64,000 nucleotides of DNA from assembly GCA_027493955.1 (NCBI GenBank), contig JAOSJT010000001.1, positions 3,335,131 to 3,399,130 on the forward strand, in the 5' to 3' direction. The translations under genes and the position numbers were made by a program. The DNA is from Bacteroidia bacterium. GTDB taxonomy: Bacteria; Bacteroidota; Ignavibacteria; SZUA-365. Positions 26,533 to 36,555 of this stretch are shown piece by piece. Position 1 is the first letter of the stretch; every line of letters begins with the position of its first letter. The notes below the pieces were generated by a model. That model searched no databases and had not been told where the DNA came from. It saw nothing but the letters and a program-made list of their open reading frames with translations.

Positions 26533-27885
26533 TCAATTCACCTCTTGCGCCTCCCACTTCCAGGGTGTGAACATCCGCATGCTCAGCAACGCCGGCAGCG
26601 CTCTGGCATACATCCCGACATGCCGCAGACGGAAGCGATTGATGCGTCTTTTAAGCCAATCGATCGGCGTCTGTGGTGAGACGTAAAACTTCGCCTCCCA
26701 CAAATCATCCTCCACGGAGATGATCCCCTCATCGATCGCCCGCTGTTGCAAAGGCGTGCCTGGCTGGATACGCCAGCCAATGCCGAATTCCGTGAAGACC
26801 GCTTTCAGTGATGGCGCAAGTCGCAGCGTCTCCTCGACCGTCGCTCGCGTCTCACCGGGACTGCCGAACGTGGGCATCGCCATAAAAAAGAGGCCTTCCT
26901 CGCGCATCATCGTCGTGTCCCGAAAAATCTCCGCAGTGCCGAAGGACTTCCCGAGAGCTTCGAGCACCGGATCGGAAAGACTCTCGGCAAATAACGTGAA
27001 GCCGACACCCCCGGCCTTTCGGTAAAGCCGAAAAAATTCCCGATCTGCCTCTCCCGGATCGAATACCGCATACAATCGGAGTTGAGCTCCTGTACGGATA
27101 ATCTCGCGTAACACCTCTTTCGCGTGATCCAGCGGACGATTGAATCCGGCATCAACCATCCAGACCGAGCGCGCTTCTCCGAAACGTTTGAGCTTCAGCA
27201 TTTCCGCGGCAATATCGGACGGTTCGCGCAGGATGAAACTTCGCCCGAACGTGGTAAATGTATCGCAGTATGCGCACTTCTCCGGACAGCCCGAACGCGT
27301 AATAATCGCTGCGTCCCAGTAGCACCGTCGATAACGGCGCCGGTCGATAAGCGTATGATAGTCGCAGTGTACTGATGCATAGCCCTCCAGGTGGAATGGA
27401 TTCGTGATCACTGCACCATCATCACCCCGAAATACAAGACCCGGCGTGCTCATATCCGCCGACCCCGCTTCGAGTGAGGCAACAAAACGCGATACTGGAT
27501 CCATCGCGTCCCCCGCTATCCCGTATTCAGCCCCAAGGTATTCGAGCATCCGTTCAGGGAAGGTCGTGAAGGCCGTCCCTCCGAGGAGTGCCGGAGCGCG
27601 GCATACGGCGCGCACCGCTTCGCAAATCTTCTGTATTTCGGGAAGGGGATCGTGATAATCGAGCATCGATTGATTATCCCGATTACGCACAGAATAACAG
27701 ACGAGGTCAGGCTGCAATTCCGCGCTCACCTCTCCGGCAATGGAAGCGGGGTTTTTCTCGCCCATCAGATCGAGGAAGCGGACGCGATGACCATCGGTCT
27801 GCAGCGTCCGGGCTACCATCGCCGCACCGATCGGCAGTGGGACAAGCATGCGGTTGCTGTTTGTCTGGACAAAGAGAATGTTCAT
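26533..27885 (-). CDS. B12-binding-domain radical SAM protein
   Basis: A 450-residue enzyme. The N-terminal 140 residues form a cobalamin-binding-like Rossmann domain (LPIGAAMVARTL, GHRVRFLDLM). The radical SAM core has the 4Fe-4S motif CPEKCAYC in SGCPEKCAYCDTF and a downstream TIM-barrel part (VWMVDAGFN, GVGFTLFAES, GSPGETRATV). Such enzymes often do methylations or ring contractions in lipid, cofactor or antibiotic pathways; the substrate here is unknown. The start at 27885 is preceded by GAGG; earlier in-frame starts are less likely. No biosynthetic partners adjoin it, and it converges with the OmpA-type gene 12 bases away. Confidence 0.87.
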   Translation of the reverse strand: MNILFVQTNSNRMLVPLPIGAAMVARTLQTDGHRVRFLDLMGEKNPASIAGEVSAELQPDLVCYSVRNRDNQSMLDYHDPLPEIQKICEAVRAVCRAPALLGGTAFTTFPERMLEYLGAEYGIAGDAMDPVSRFVASLEAGSADMSTPGLVFRGDDGAVITNPFHLEGYASVHCDYHTLIDRRRYRRCYWDAAIITRSGCPEKCAYCDTFTTFGRSFILREPSDIAAEMLKLKRFGEARSVWMVDAGFNRPLDHAKEVLREIIRTGAQLRLYAVFDPGEADREFFRLYRKAGGVGFTLFAESLSDPVLEALGKSFGTAEIFRDTTMMREEGLFFMAMPTFGSPGETRATVEETLRLAPSLKAVFTEFGIGWRIQPGTPLQQRAIDEGIISVEDDLWEAKFYVSPQTPIDWLKRRINRFRLRHVGMYARALPALLSMRMFTPWKWEAQEVN

Positions 27886-28058
27886 GCGAGCTGCCTCGCC
27901 GCTCTGAAATACGTGTGTAATAACGCAGCGGGTGTGATCGTTGTCCGCAAGGGGATGGATGTCGACACCTGCGTGTTCACAATACGGAAACATCGGCGAC
28001 GCGGGACAGGACCTCGCGTCTTCGCAAGTTCCGTCCGTGCGCCGCCAGTAGGGTTTTT

Positions 28059-28421
28059 CTAGAGTATGCGGCGCATCGAGTCCTCATCGAAACCCACCAC
28101 CATACCCTTCGGGGTGCGGACAACAGGCCGCTTTATGAGCATCGGATCGGCGACCAGCGCGCTTACGATTTCTTCATTGCTCATTCCGGCCACCTTATCC
28201 TTCCACCCGCCATCCTTGTATGAGCCGCCGGAGGTATTGAATACCTTGCGTGGGTTATCCACAACCTTGAGCATTTCCCGAATGAGCGCTTTCGGGACGA
28301 CGGTCTCCCGCACATTCCGATAATCGAATGTGAGGCCCTCGCCTTCCAGAAATTTCACCGCTTTGCGTGTCGTACCGCAGCTGGGTATCCCCCATACTTC
28401 AATCGCAGCTTTTAGGGCCAT
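28059..28421 (-). CDS. ArsC/Spx-family small protein
   Basis: A 121-residue thioredoxin-fold protein with the family layout: IEVWGIPSCGTTRKAVKFL near the N-terminus and RPVVRTPKGMVVGFDE near the C-terminus. Only one Cys is in the active loop (CGTTRKA), as in YffB/ArsC-like reductases, where it would be used with glutathione or another thiol. It could be an arsenate reductase-like oxidoreductase or a Spx-like regulator; no ars genes are nearby. A CGGAG ribosome site supports the start at 28421. The gene is 48 bases downstream of the exonuclease gene on the same strand. Confidence 0.85.
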   Translation of the reverse strand: MALKAAIEVWGIPSCGTTRKAVKFLEGEGLTFDYRNVRETVVPKALIREMLKVVDNPRKVFNTSGGSYKDGGWKDKVAGMSNEEIVSALVADPMLIKRPVVRTPKGMVVGFDEDSMRRIL

Positions 28422-28469
28422 GCACATGCTCCGAATCTGTTATACATGAATACTATGAGAATGTCGTTG

Positions 28470-29297
28470 TTACCCCGCCGGCGCAGTAGGATAGCGGCCG
28501 GAGAGGGCTTCGCGAATCACTTTCTTCGCTGTTTCCGGAAAATTACCACTGATAATCCACTCGAGGTAATCACGATGTGCGCTGACGAGCTGCTGCAATG
28601 TTTTACCTTTGTGCTTGCCGAAACTGATAACCGAGGCTCCGTTCTGCCAGATGAATTTTCCCTCATCGTCTATCCAGCTCGGATCTCGGGGATGTATTAC
28701 GGTCTCGAGTTCAGCGATGTTGCGCGGGAGATCCTCGTATCGCAGGAGCTGCGCGGCAAACACCTCGGCGGTAGCAAGCACATCCGCCAGAGCTCCATGC
28801 GCTCCCGTGTGCTCCTTCGCACAGTAAAAACGATACGCCGCGGTGAGGTCGCGCGGCTCCTTGAGATGAAATATCGTCAGCGAGTCCACCACGTGCCGTC
28901 CGTCCATGTCCCATTCCATTCCGCAGCGCTTGAATTCCTCCTGCAGCATCGGTAAATCGAAGCGCCGTACATTGAAACCGCTCAGATCACAGTCGCGCAG
29001 AAAATCCTGCAGACGCGTCGCCAGTTGGGCAAATGTCGGCTCCAACGCTACATCCGCATCAGAAATTCCGTGCACCGCTGTGGCCTCCTTCGGAATGGGC
29101 ATCTCCGGATTGACGCGGTACGTCAGTTCTTTCATCCCGCCTTTGGGAAGCAGCTTGACCACCGCTATCTCCACAATACGGTCCGTCTGTATGGATACAC
29201 CTGTGGTCTCAAGATCGAAAAACGCGAGCGGGCGCTCGAGCGGAAAAGGCAACTGCGGAATGGATGCATTCATGTGCGCCTGATGTATCTGTGACAT
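28470..29297 (-). CDS. DEDDh 3'-5' exonuclease with C-terminal DUF3820-like domain
   Basis: A 275-residue nuclease of the DnaQ/PolC epsilon type. ExoI is FFDLETTG (metal-binding Asp and Glu), ExoII is SGFNVRRFD, and ExoIII is HGALADVLAT with the catalytic His and Asp. The tail (about 215-265: ISFGKHKGKTL, DYLEWIISG) matches a small domain seen at the end of exonuclease X-like proteins and known as DUF3820. It probably acts in DNA repair or degradation of single-stranded ends; it lacks polymerase-binding signals I would recognise. The start is uncertain between 29297 and 29273; neither has a strong ribosome site. It is divergent from corA. Confidence 0.88.
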   Translation of the reverse strand: MSQIHQAHMNASIPQLPFPLERPLAFFDLETTGVSIQTDRIVEIAVVKLLPKGGMKELTYRVNPEMPIPKEATAVHGISDADVALEPTFAQLATRLQDFLRDCDLSGFNVRRFDLPMLQEEFKRCGMEWDMDGRHVVDSLTIFHLKEPRDLTAAYRFYCAKEHTGAHGALADVLATAEVFAAQLLRYEDLPRNIAELETVIHPRDPSWIDDEGKFIWQNGASVISFGKHKGKTLQQLVSAHRDYLEWIISGNFPETAKKVIREALSGRYPTAPAG

Positions 29298-29338
29298 GGA
29301 AGGACGATGAAAAACGCTCGTGACGGCGGCGTGTTTTC

Positions 29339-29372
29339 ATTGTGGTGTAAATTATGTAATAATGTACCTTTC
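29339..29372 (+). promoter_or_regulatory. Putative Bacteroidota-type promoter for corA
   Basis: ATTG at 29339 and TACCTTTC at 29365 fit the TTG / TAnnTTTG pattern with a spacer of about 22 bases, slightly long. The stretch is AT-rich compared with its surroundings and lies just upstream of the corA start. Assigned by pattern only. Confidence 0.4.
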
Positions 29373-29393
29373 ATCAATGAAATGGAGCGCGCC

Positions 29394-30449
29394 ATGGCGA
29401 AAAGAGGAAAGCAATCCAGAAAACCCGCCGGTCTCTCGCCAGGAACCCTTATCTACATAGGGAACCATGCGGATCACGCTTCCGCCCTCATGCGCATCCG
29501 TTACTCAGCCGATGGGGCACACACTTCCGCGCCTGATCAGATAGACTGTAGCAAACTGCGTGACAGCGAAACGCATTCATGGTATCAGATGACCGGCCTG
29601 AACGATGTCCAGGCTGTCAAGACCATCGGAGACTGCCTCGGTCTGCATCCGCTGCAGATGGAAGACATTGTCAACACAGGGCATCGCACCAAGGTCGAGT
29701 TGTCCGATACGCTGCTGTTCACCATCCTCAAGCATGGTAGCCGTACAGCGGAAGGACTGCGTATGGAACATGTCGTCGTCGTTCTTACTGAGGATACTGT
29801 TGTCAGTTTTACAGAGCACAACGCCGATATTTTCGAACCCGTACGGAAACGCATGCTGGCTCCGCCATCGCGCATGCACAGCCGCGGTACGGACTATCTT
29901 TTCTATGCGCTGCTCGATTGCATTGTCGATTATCATGTGGAGCTGATCGAGGATCTGGATGATGAGATCATCACATTGGAAGAAACGCTTCTGGAGGAAC
30001 CCGGGCAGCAGGTGCTACGACGGATTCACCAGCTGCGCAGGGATACCCTGACTCTGCGAAAGGCGTTGCTGCCTTTGAGGGATATGATGCTCGAACTGCA
30101 TCGTAGCGAGTCCGGACTCCTGACGGCTGAAACGCGCGTGTTCCTTCGCGATGTATCCGACCACATCGTGCATCTGCTCGATACGCTGGAATATGACCGC
30201 GATGTGCTCGGTGCGCTCATCGATCTTTCGATGTCGATGGAAAGCAACAGGATGAACGAGGTGATGAAGGTCCTGACGATGATCGCGACGATATTCATTC
30301 CCCTCACCTTTATCTCCGGTATCTATGGAATGAACTTTCGCACAATGCCGGAACTGAACTATCCCTGGGGTTACCCCGTAACTCTGCTGCTGATGGCAGC
30401 TATAGCCGCGGTTCTGATCCTCTATTTCAGGAAAAAGCGCTGGCTCTGA
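29394..30449 (+). CDS. corA: CorA-type magnesium/cobalt channel
   Basis: A 351-residue divalent-cation channel of the inner membrane. It has a long cytoplasmic alpha/beta part (GLHPLQMEDIVN, TKVELSDTLLF), a helical stalk, and two C-terminal membrane helices with the signature YGMNF in the first loop (ISGIYGMNFRTMPEL). The short basic tail FRKKRW is typical. The start at 29394 follows GGAG seven bases upstream; an open frame from 29307 lacks such a site. Family function: uptake of Mg2+, sometimes Co2+ or Ni2+. It converges on hflX. Confidence 0.94.
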   Translation: MAKRGKQSRKPAGLSPGTLIYIGNHADHASALMRIRYSADGAHTSAPDQIDCSKLRDSETHSWYQMTGLNDVQAVKTIGDCLGLHPLQMEDIVNTGHRTKVELSDTLLFTILKHGSRTAEGLRMEHVVVVLTEDTVVSFTEHNADIFEPVRKRMLAPPSRMHSRGTDYLFYALLDCIVDYHVELIEDLDDEIITLEETLLEEPGQQVLRRIHQLRRDTLTLRKALLPLRDMMLELHRSESGLLTAETRVFLRDVSDHIVHLLDTLEYDRDVLGALIDLSMSMESNRMNEVMKVLTMIATIFIPLTFISGIYGMNFRTMPELNYPWGYPVTLLLMAAIAAVLILYFRKKRWL

Positions 30450-30483
30450 TGTTCGCTCTGCGTCGTTCGAACGCGGAAACCAC

Positions 30484-31938
30484 TCATTCCGCCGTTTCCC
30501 GCACCTTGCCTTCATGCACGTGCAACATGCGCTGCTCCACGTCGCTCGTGAGAACGCAGCGTATCAGAATGCGGTCCTCCTCATAACGCTCCTCCACGAT
30601 GCGCGCCACGCGATGAAACTCGGCACTGATTTTGTAATCCGGTGGTCGTATCTCGAAGGTTTTTTCGCGATGCTGCTCCTCGATCATGAGCAGTATTGCT
30701 GTGTTCAATTCTCCGAGATTGATTCCGCGCGCCGCGGAAATGAACACGCTGTACGAGTACTCGCCTTTGAGACCCACCATCGAGCCAGGATTGTCGAGAC
30801 GGTCAATCTTGTTGAAAACCATTATGGTGGGTTTGTCCGCCGCCCCGAGTTCGCGCAGGGTGTCGCGCACAACCTCGATCTGTTCGCGAAAATGCGGATG
30901 CGACACGTCCACAACATGGAGAATGATATCCGCTTCAACGACCTCGTCCAGTGTGCTCTTGAACGATGCGACAAGACGCGTCGGAAGTTTTCGGATAAAT
31001 CCCACCGTGTCCGAAATCAAAACCGTCCGACCCTCCAGATCGATCCCGCGCACGGTGGAGTCGAGCGTGGCGAAGAGTTTGTCTTCGACCAGAACATCGG
31101 CACCGGTGAGTGTATTGAGCAGCGTGGATTTACCGACGTTGGTGTAACCGACAAGGGAAATGCGATGGGCATCGCTTCGCGACTTCCGCTGTGTCGCACG
31201 CTGCCGGTCGATGCGGCGTAGTTTCTCCTTGAGATGCGCGATGCGGTCGCGCAACATGCGGCGATCGGTTTCGATTTGTGTTTCACCGGGACCCTTGGTT
31301 CCAATGCCGCCGAACTGTTTGGAAAAGTGCGTCCACATCCGCGTGAGTCGTGGCAGCGTGTACTCGAGCTGCGCAAGTTCCACTTGTGTCTTTGCCGTGT
31401 TGCTGCGTGCGTGCATGGCGAAGATGTCGAGTATGAGCGTCGTACGATCAATCACTTTGCGATTGAGCATACGCTCAAGATTGCGCTGCTGCACGGGTGA
31501 CAGATCATCGTCGAAAATCACCGTATGCACTCCGAGATCCTCGCATCGCTCGGCAATGAATTCCGCCTTCCCCTTCCCGATGAAGGTACGGGCATGAATC
31601 GCCTGCCGATTCTGAAAGACCTTTTCCACCACCTCGGCGCCGGCGGTCTCCGTGAGCAACTCAAGCTCCTCCAGATGCTCGTCTGTCTCGAAGCGCAACA
31701 AAGACGGCGGACGTGAAACGCCGACGAGAATAACACGCTCTTGCACAGGCGCCGTGTCGTGCAGTCGCGGGGCTCGCTCCGTGGCTTGCTCTTCCTCTTC
31801 CTCCTCATAGTACTCAAAGATCTCCTCAGAGAAAGGGAGTCCTCCTTCGTCCACAGAACCCGTGTCATCCTGGTCCGGATGCGCCGTTTCAGGGTGGTCG
31901 TCCTTGTAGCCGCCTTTATCGTACTCTGTATCTGACAT
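30484..31938 (-). CDS. hflX: Ribosome-associated GTPase HflX
   Basis: A 484-residue GTPase. After an acidic N-terminal extension rich in Glu (EEEEEEQ, about residues 45-52) it has the HflX N-terminal domain with the glycine-rich linker FGGIGTKGPGETQIETDRR, then the G domain: G1 GYTNVGKSTL, G3 DTVGF, G4 NKID and G5 SAARG. HflX binds the 50S subunit, splits stalled or heat-damaged ribosomes, and hydrolyses GTP. The acidic extension is unusual in length. Starts at 31938 and 31947 are both possible; the AAGGA site fits the first better. Confidence 0.94.
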   Translation of the reverse strand: MSDTEYDKGGYKDDHPETAHPDQDDTGSVDEGGLPFSEEIFEYYEEEEEEQATERAPRLHDTAPVQERVILVGVSRPPSLLRFETDEHLEELELLTETAGAEVVEKVFQNRQAIHARTFIGKGKAEFIAERCEDLGVHTVIFDDDLSPVQQRNLERMLNRKVIDRTTLILDIFAMHARSNTAKTQVELAQLEYTLPRLTRMWTHFSKQFGGIGTKGPGETQIETDRRMLRDRIAHLKEKLRRIDRQRATQRKSRSDAHRISLVGYTNVGKSTLLNTLTGADVLVEDKLFATLDSTVRGIDLEGRTVLISDTVGFIRKLPTRLVASFKSTLDEVVEADIILHVVDVSHPHFREQIEVVRDTLRELGAADKPTIMVFNKIDRLDNPGSMVGLKGEYSYSVFISAARGINLGELNTAILLMIEEQHREKTFEIRPPDYKISAEFHRVARIVEERYEEDRILIRCVLTSDVEQRMLHVHEGKVRETAE

Positions 31939-31973
31939 TTGTGTCATTTTCCTTGAATGGTGGAATCGCGCCG

Positions 31974-34136
31974 TCAGCTCCGCTCCAGATGCTCGGCGTG
32001 CGTGTGTGCTTCGGGCAGCGAACGCTTGCGGTCGCGGGCTACCAGCATTTCAGCCAGCGCACAAAGTAATGCGAGCGCGATCATGTATTTCCACAGCTCC
32101 ACACCGAAACGGACTTCCGTCACGGCTTGCTGTACGCTCTGTGATTGATCAAGCGTCCTGGCGTTTTCTATCCCGAGACGGGAAAAAAATGCGCGTTCTT
32201 CCTCCGTGGATGCCCTGACAAGATTGGATTCTCGGGCATCGACATTGACGACGATATTGCGCAACACGGTGTTCCCCGAGGCAAGAACATATACACCCGG
32301 TGCGTCAGGCGCTTCGATGGAAAACACCAGACCAGAGGGCAGGGCTTTCGGGACGATACGCTGCACTCCACCCTCGGGTGATCGCAATTCGAACAGATCA
32401 TCACCGCCCGGAAGAGATGAGAAGCTTATCTCGGAGCTTTCACCGGCCATGAGTGAGACCGTGTTGTCGTCGCGCGAAGCGAGATAATACATGGACCGCG
32501 TCAGCAAAGGCAGGAACAAACCTTTGAACGCGAAATCGGACCAGCGTGGATCAGGCGACGCACCAAATACCAGCACGCGTCCTTTGCCGTGTTCCGCGTC
32601 GAGCAGAAAGGCGTCCCCTCCGCGCGTCCCGATTACCTGACGCGCCCTCTCGCCGGCGCGCAAACGAACGACAGCACCCAGTTCCGGTGAGTCAACTTCC
32701 GGATTCCGGCCATCCGCCCGCTGTTCGAACAATCCGCGAAAAAGCGGATGATCGAAGTCAATGCTGCCCAGTGTGGTGAAACTGCCGCGATCCTCCAACG
32801 ATCCGTTTAATCCCATCGGACGCGGAATACCGAACAAGGGAAGGAGCGTTGAAGAAAAAGCTCCAAGCGACGCATCGGCATCGGGAAAAAGCAAGGCACT
32901 TCCACCCTGCTCCACCCATGATGCGACTCTCTGTAAAAACGGCTGCGGTAATCCCTCCGCACCGGTGAGAACCAGCACATCGTAACGCTCAAGGTTTTCC
33001 GCAGGCAAGCGACCGCGATCAACGCTCTGTATATTCAACACCTGCGGAGCTTCACTTTCGCCGACGAAGGGATTGAGCGCAAGCGAGACGAGCCGCGTAT
33101 CGCGGCCGCCCGATGGCCCAATGAGCACACGAATCTGCTCCGGAATACTGAAGGCGAAATACCGTCGGTTGTCTTCAGGCAGAGCATCGTCCTCGAGTTC
33201 GACAAACCCCTGCACCCAGCCCGCCTCGCGCGGGGTGATGGTGAAGTCCACATCACGCCTCCCCCCCGCGTCAACGCTCACGCTGTTCTGTGTTACCCGT
33301 TCTCCGTTGAGAAACACCGATACGACCGCATCGGTCAACGCTCCCTCGGATGTATTCGATATGGTGGCCCGCAGGTCCACCGGCTTCCCTGCCTCGAACA
33401 GCGAACTGCGCAATTCCACATTTGCCACCGCGGCGTTGTTGCCGTCTTCGGCGCCCAAAGGGAGCACAAACACCCGCACAGCTTTATCAAGCACAGAGGC
33501 GACCTGCGCAGCCGCGTCGTACGCGTACTGCGAGCGCTGCCTGTCGGTAATGATGTACACTTCTTTGTTGAAGTTGCTGCTTCGCTCCATCAGAGCCCCT
33601 GCTTCCGTCAGCGCCCGCTCGTAATCCCCGTGTATGAAGCTTGTCTCCGTATCCTCGACCTCACGGCGTAATGCGCTGTGCGCTGCGGTAAATTCCTTTG
33701 CTCCGCTGCGAAAATCGGTGGTCAGCAGCACCACGGCCTCGTCGCCTGTGTCGAGAAGATCAATCAATTCATTCGCTTTGCGCTTTGCCTGCGTCAGCAG
33801 AGGTCCCTGACGGTCCGTCATCATCATACTGAACGAATTGTCCAAAATAATGATCACGGAACTCTTCGCAGCGGTCCCCGGAAGGAAGCCAAAACCGCTC
33901 CGCAACGCAGGACGTGTGAACGCCAGAACGATAAACACGATAATCAGCGTACGCAGAGCGAGCAGCAGCCATTGTTTGATCTTGAGTTTGCGTATCTGAC
34001 TACGCTGCAACTCTTTTAAAAACGTGAGCGTGCTGAATTCAATGATCCGCGACTTGCGCAGATTCAGCAAATGCAAAATGATGGGAATGGCAGCGGCTGC
34101 CAAGGCGATCAGGTACAGGGGATTGAGAAAGGTCAT
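31974..34136 (-). CDS. BatA-type membrane protein with vWA domain
   Basis: A 720-residue protein. Residues 1-80 are the BatA N-terminal double-helix module (FLNPLYLIALAAAAIPIILH, then LKIKQWLLLALRTLII). A von Willebrand A-like domain follows (about 92-250) with the MIDAS start ILDNSFSMM. The middle is periplasmic beta-rich sequence with a glutamine amidotransferase-like fold (VLTGAEGLPQPFLQR), and a last helix (LWKYMIALALLCALAEML) returns to the membrane. Bat proteins in Bacteroidetes were linked to aerotolerance and envelope function; partner genes batB-E or a MoxR ATPase are not in this window. It ends 36 bases from hflX on the same strand and may share its transcript. Confidence 0.87.
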   Translation of the reverse strand: MTFLNPLYLIALAAAAIPIILHLLNLRKSRIIEFSTLTFLKELQRSQIRKLKIKQWLLLALRTLIIVFIVLAFTRPALRSGFGFLPGTAAKSSVIIILDNSFSMMMTDRQGPLLTQAKRKANELIDLLDTGDEAVVLLTTDFRSGAKEFTAAHSALRREVEDTETSFIHGDYERALTEAGALMERSSNFNKEVYIITDRQRSQYAYDAAAQVASVLDKAVRVFVLPLGAEDGNNAAVANVELRSSLFEAGKPVDLRATISNTSEGALTDAVVSVFLNGERVTQNSVSVDAGGRRDVDFTITPREAGWVQGFVELEDDALPEDNRRYFAFSIPEQIRVLIGPSGGRDTRLVSLALNPFVGESEAPQVLNIQSVDRGRLPAENLERYDVLVLTGAEGLPQPFLQRVASWVEQGGSALLFPDADASLGAFSSTLLPLFGIPRPMGLNGSLEDRGSFTTLGSIDFDHPLFRGLFEQRADGRNPEVDSPELGAVVRLRAGERARQVIGTRGGDAFLLDAEHGKGRVLVFGASPDPRWSDFAFKGLFLPLLTRSMYYLASRDDNTVSLMAGESSEISFSSLPGGDDLFELRSPEGGVQRIVPKALPSGLVFSIEAPDAPGVYVLASGNTVLRNIVVNVDARESNLVRASTEEERAFFSRLGIENARTLDQSQSVQQAVTEVRFGVELWKYMIALALLCALAEMLVARDRKRSLPEAHTHAEHLERS

Positions 34137-34737
34137 AGGCCGCTTTCCGCCTTGTCCTCATGGTGAAACATCGTGTCCGACGCGCTGCACAAACGGTGCG
34201 TAACTATGAAACATAGAGGCACGGGGCCTCAAAATCAACACCAAAACACGGACAGTACTCAGCGCCGTACTCGGCGACGCGTTTTCACTGCCATTTCATC
34301 GGCGATACACGAAACCGCGCGATGTCCGCAGCGTTGCGCCCGAGCAACTCTGTCTCCAAACACTGCGACCTTCTGCCGCGGATGGTTTGTCACATGGGAA
34401 CGGTGAACAGGGGAGAGAGAGACTGCGTCACTCCCGGTGCAAGCTCCGTGCTTCACCCCAACTCCTCCATTCCTGCACGCTGCGTCCGGCATGCTCTGAA
34501 CCCCGCTTTGAGCCCGGGGGCGACTTGACATATCCGCTCTCCTTGCATACCTTTATTCTACACACCTGATATACCACCTCGCAAGCGAGACGCACCTACC
34601 CCATCGTCTGCACGCTGCCGATCCTGCGCAATGTGCAAGCGCGTTCGTGGACTCGTCTCTCATACGACGCGGCTCCAACAGCAGTTTGCTCGTTGGGACG
34701 CGACATATTCCTTTCAACACAGTTCATTGGAGGACGA
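34137..34737. other. Intergenic region, 601 bp, between divergent genes
   Basis: This separates the BatA-type gene (minus) from the collagen-like gene (plus). Apart from a promoter-like element at 34524-34556 I see no gene, tRNA fold or strong hairpin. The leader from that element to the ATG at 34738 would be about 175 bases. Short plus- and minus-strand frames here lack ribosome sites and look like noise. Confidence 0.5.
34524..34556 (+). promoter_or_regulatory. Putative promoter for the collagen-like gene
   Basis: CTTG/TTGACA at 34524-34530 and TACCTTTA at 34549-34556 fit the Bacteroidota TTG-N19-21-TAnnTTTG pattern (21-base spacer) and also a sigma70-like -35 box. The same TACCTTT core appears upstream of corA. 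It is by pattern only. Confidence 0.45.
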
Positions 34738-36555
34738 ATGAATACCTCGCTTCGCCTGTTGTTCGCCTGCGTCGGTGTATTCGTGCTGTTACTGCATGAT
34801 AACGCACTTGCGCAAACACCGTCGCCCCCCGTGCGCCGCCAGTTTCATTATCAGGGATGCCTGACGGATGCTGCGGGTGTGAAGATCACGGGATCCCGCC
34901 AGGTGCGCTTCGATATCGTGGATCTCGATTCAAATCCGCTTGACGTATTGTTCTCCGAGACGGTACAAAGTCTCACTATCGAGAACGGAATCTTCGAACA
35001 TGTCATCGGAAGTGTGGATACCAGCGGCAATCCTCTTCCACCGCTCATCTTTCAGAAACGCGTCGCGCTTGTACTCACGGTCAACGGCGAAACCCTCGCT
35101 CCTGCTATCCCGATTCATCCCGTACCCGTGGCCATGGTTGCGCTCTATGCCGACTCGCTCAAACAACCACTTCCTCCGGGGCCTCAGGGTCCCGCAGGAC
35201 CGCCCGGACCCGCCGGACCGATGGGTCCCGCCGGATTGAACGGCAAGGATGGGAAAAACGGCATCAACTGCTGGGATACGAATGGCGATGGTGTGAATGA
35301 TCCGGGAGAAGACAGCAACGGCGATGGTGTTTGGGACGCGAATGATTGCAAGGGTCCAAAGGGCGATCCAGGCCCGCCGGGCGGCGGCGGGGACACTGTT
35401 ACCGTGAAGCGCCTGATCGTACTGGAGGGTTCACAGCATGAGGGGAACGAACATTTTCGCCGGGGAATCACCGTCGGAGGGGCGGATAGCACGGGATCCC
35501 TCCTGCAGATCGACTCGACAGGAGAGATCTACGCCCGCAGTCTCCATATCCTCGATCCGCGGCTCCCCGCCGATCACGACAGAAACCGTATCGTCGAGTT
35601 CGACAGCTCGGGCTCCGTCCACCGTAAACCGGAACGCTACATCAGCATCGATACACTCAATCCCTCCGCCTCGGACACCACCGTGATCACCGGCAACGGT
35701 GTCAGGACACCCGAGCTGGTCGTGCGCCATCCCCGGACGGGTCAACCCGTAGCGATATACGACAGCAGCGGATCGAAACATTTTCTTCCGGAGCTATTTA
35801 TCCGTATTGACCCGGACGATCCCACAAAGAGGGATACGTCGGTGGTCCGCGGCGACATGCTACGAACGCCGCGATTCGAAATCCGTGATCCGGCCACCGG
35901 TACGGTGATGGCCAGGATTGATGCCGACGGAGAAGGGTATTTCCGCAGTCTGCATACGGTGGATGAACATGGCATGATAATGACCTCGTTCAACAGCGAC
36001 GGCACATCAATGCACATCGGTGAAGAAACCTACCTCGGCGGCATTATCATCCCGCTCGCGAACGGCAACATCCTTCGCATCAGTCCCGAAGAGGGCATTA
36101 CCATCACCGATCCGCGAACGCCGTCCAATCCCTGGAGAGCCCATATCGATCCAGTGGGTAATAGTCTCTTCGCGGGTCAGAAAAACGCCATCGTGCATAC
36201 GCAACACCATGGAGTGCGGCGTATGTACGCGGAAGAAGCGACCGAGGTCTGGTTCCGCGACCGGGGGCAGGGGAAGCTGGTCAACGGCGAAATCCGTATC
36301 GCTCTCGATCCGGTCTTTCTGGAAACCGCTTGCATAAACGATGAGCATCCGATGATCGTAAAACTTACACCCACTGCCGACTGCAACGGCCTCTTCGTCG
36401 CCGAGAAGCGCGGTGATTCCTTTATCGTCAAGGAATTAATGAAAGGCTGCTCGAATGCCAGCTTCGACTGGGAGGTGTCTGTCAAGCGACGCGATCACCA
36501 GAATGTACGCATGGAACTGTACACGGGACCCGCACGGCAGGAGACGGGGCGATGA
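34738..36555 (+). CDS. Secreted collagen-like fibre protein
   Basis: A 605-residue protein with a signal peptide (LLHDNALAQ). The first 140 residues form a beta-rich domain of the type found in front of tail-fibre-like proteins (FHYQGCLTDAAG, ENGIFEHVIGS). Then comes a short Gly-X-Y collagen-like tract (PGPQGPAGPPGPAGP and on), interrupted by two calcium-binding-like loops (DTNGDGVNDPGED and SNGDGVWDANDC), then another GPKGDPGPPGG. The rest is a series of repeated strand units with DSTGE and DSSGS turns. No T9SS sorting domain is seen. TTGGAGGA precedes the start. Its stop overlaps the next gene (ATGA), whose product does carry a sorting domain, suggesting a surface complex. Confidence 0.85.
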   Translation: MNTSLRLLFACVGVFVLLLHDNALAQTPSPPVRRQFHYQGCLTDAAGVKITGSRQVRFDIVDLDSNPLDVLFSETVQSLTIENGIFEHVIGSVDTSGNPLPPLIFQKRVALVLTVNGETLAPAIPIHPVPVAMVALYADSLKQPLPPGPQGPAGPPGPAGPMGPAGLNGKDGKNGINCWDTNGDGVNDPGEDSNGDGVWDANDCKGPKGDPGPPGGGGDTVTVKRLIVLEGSQHEGNEHFRRGITVGGADSTGSLLQIDSTGEIYARSLHILDPRLPADHDRNRIVEFDSSGSVHRKPERYISIDTLNPSASDTTVITGNGVRTPELVVRHPRTGQPVAIYDSSGSKHFLPELFIRIDPDDPTKRDTSVVRGDMLRTPRFEIRDPATGTVMARIDADGEGYFRSLHTVDEHGMIMTSFNSDGTSMHIGEETYLGGIIIPLANGNILRISPEEGITITDPRTPSNPWRAHIDPVGNSLFAGQKNAIVHTQHHGVRRMYAEEATEVWFRDRGQGKLVNGEIRIALDPVFLETACINDEHPMIVKLTPTADCNGLFVAEKRGDSFIVKELMKGCSNASFDWEVSVKRRDHQNVRMELYTGPARQETGR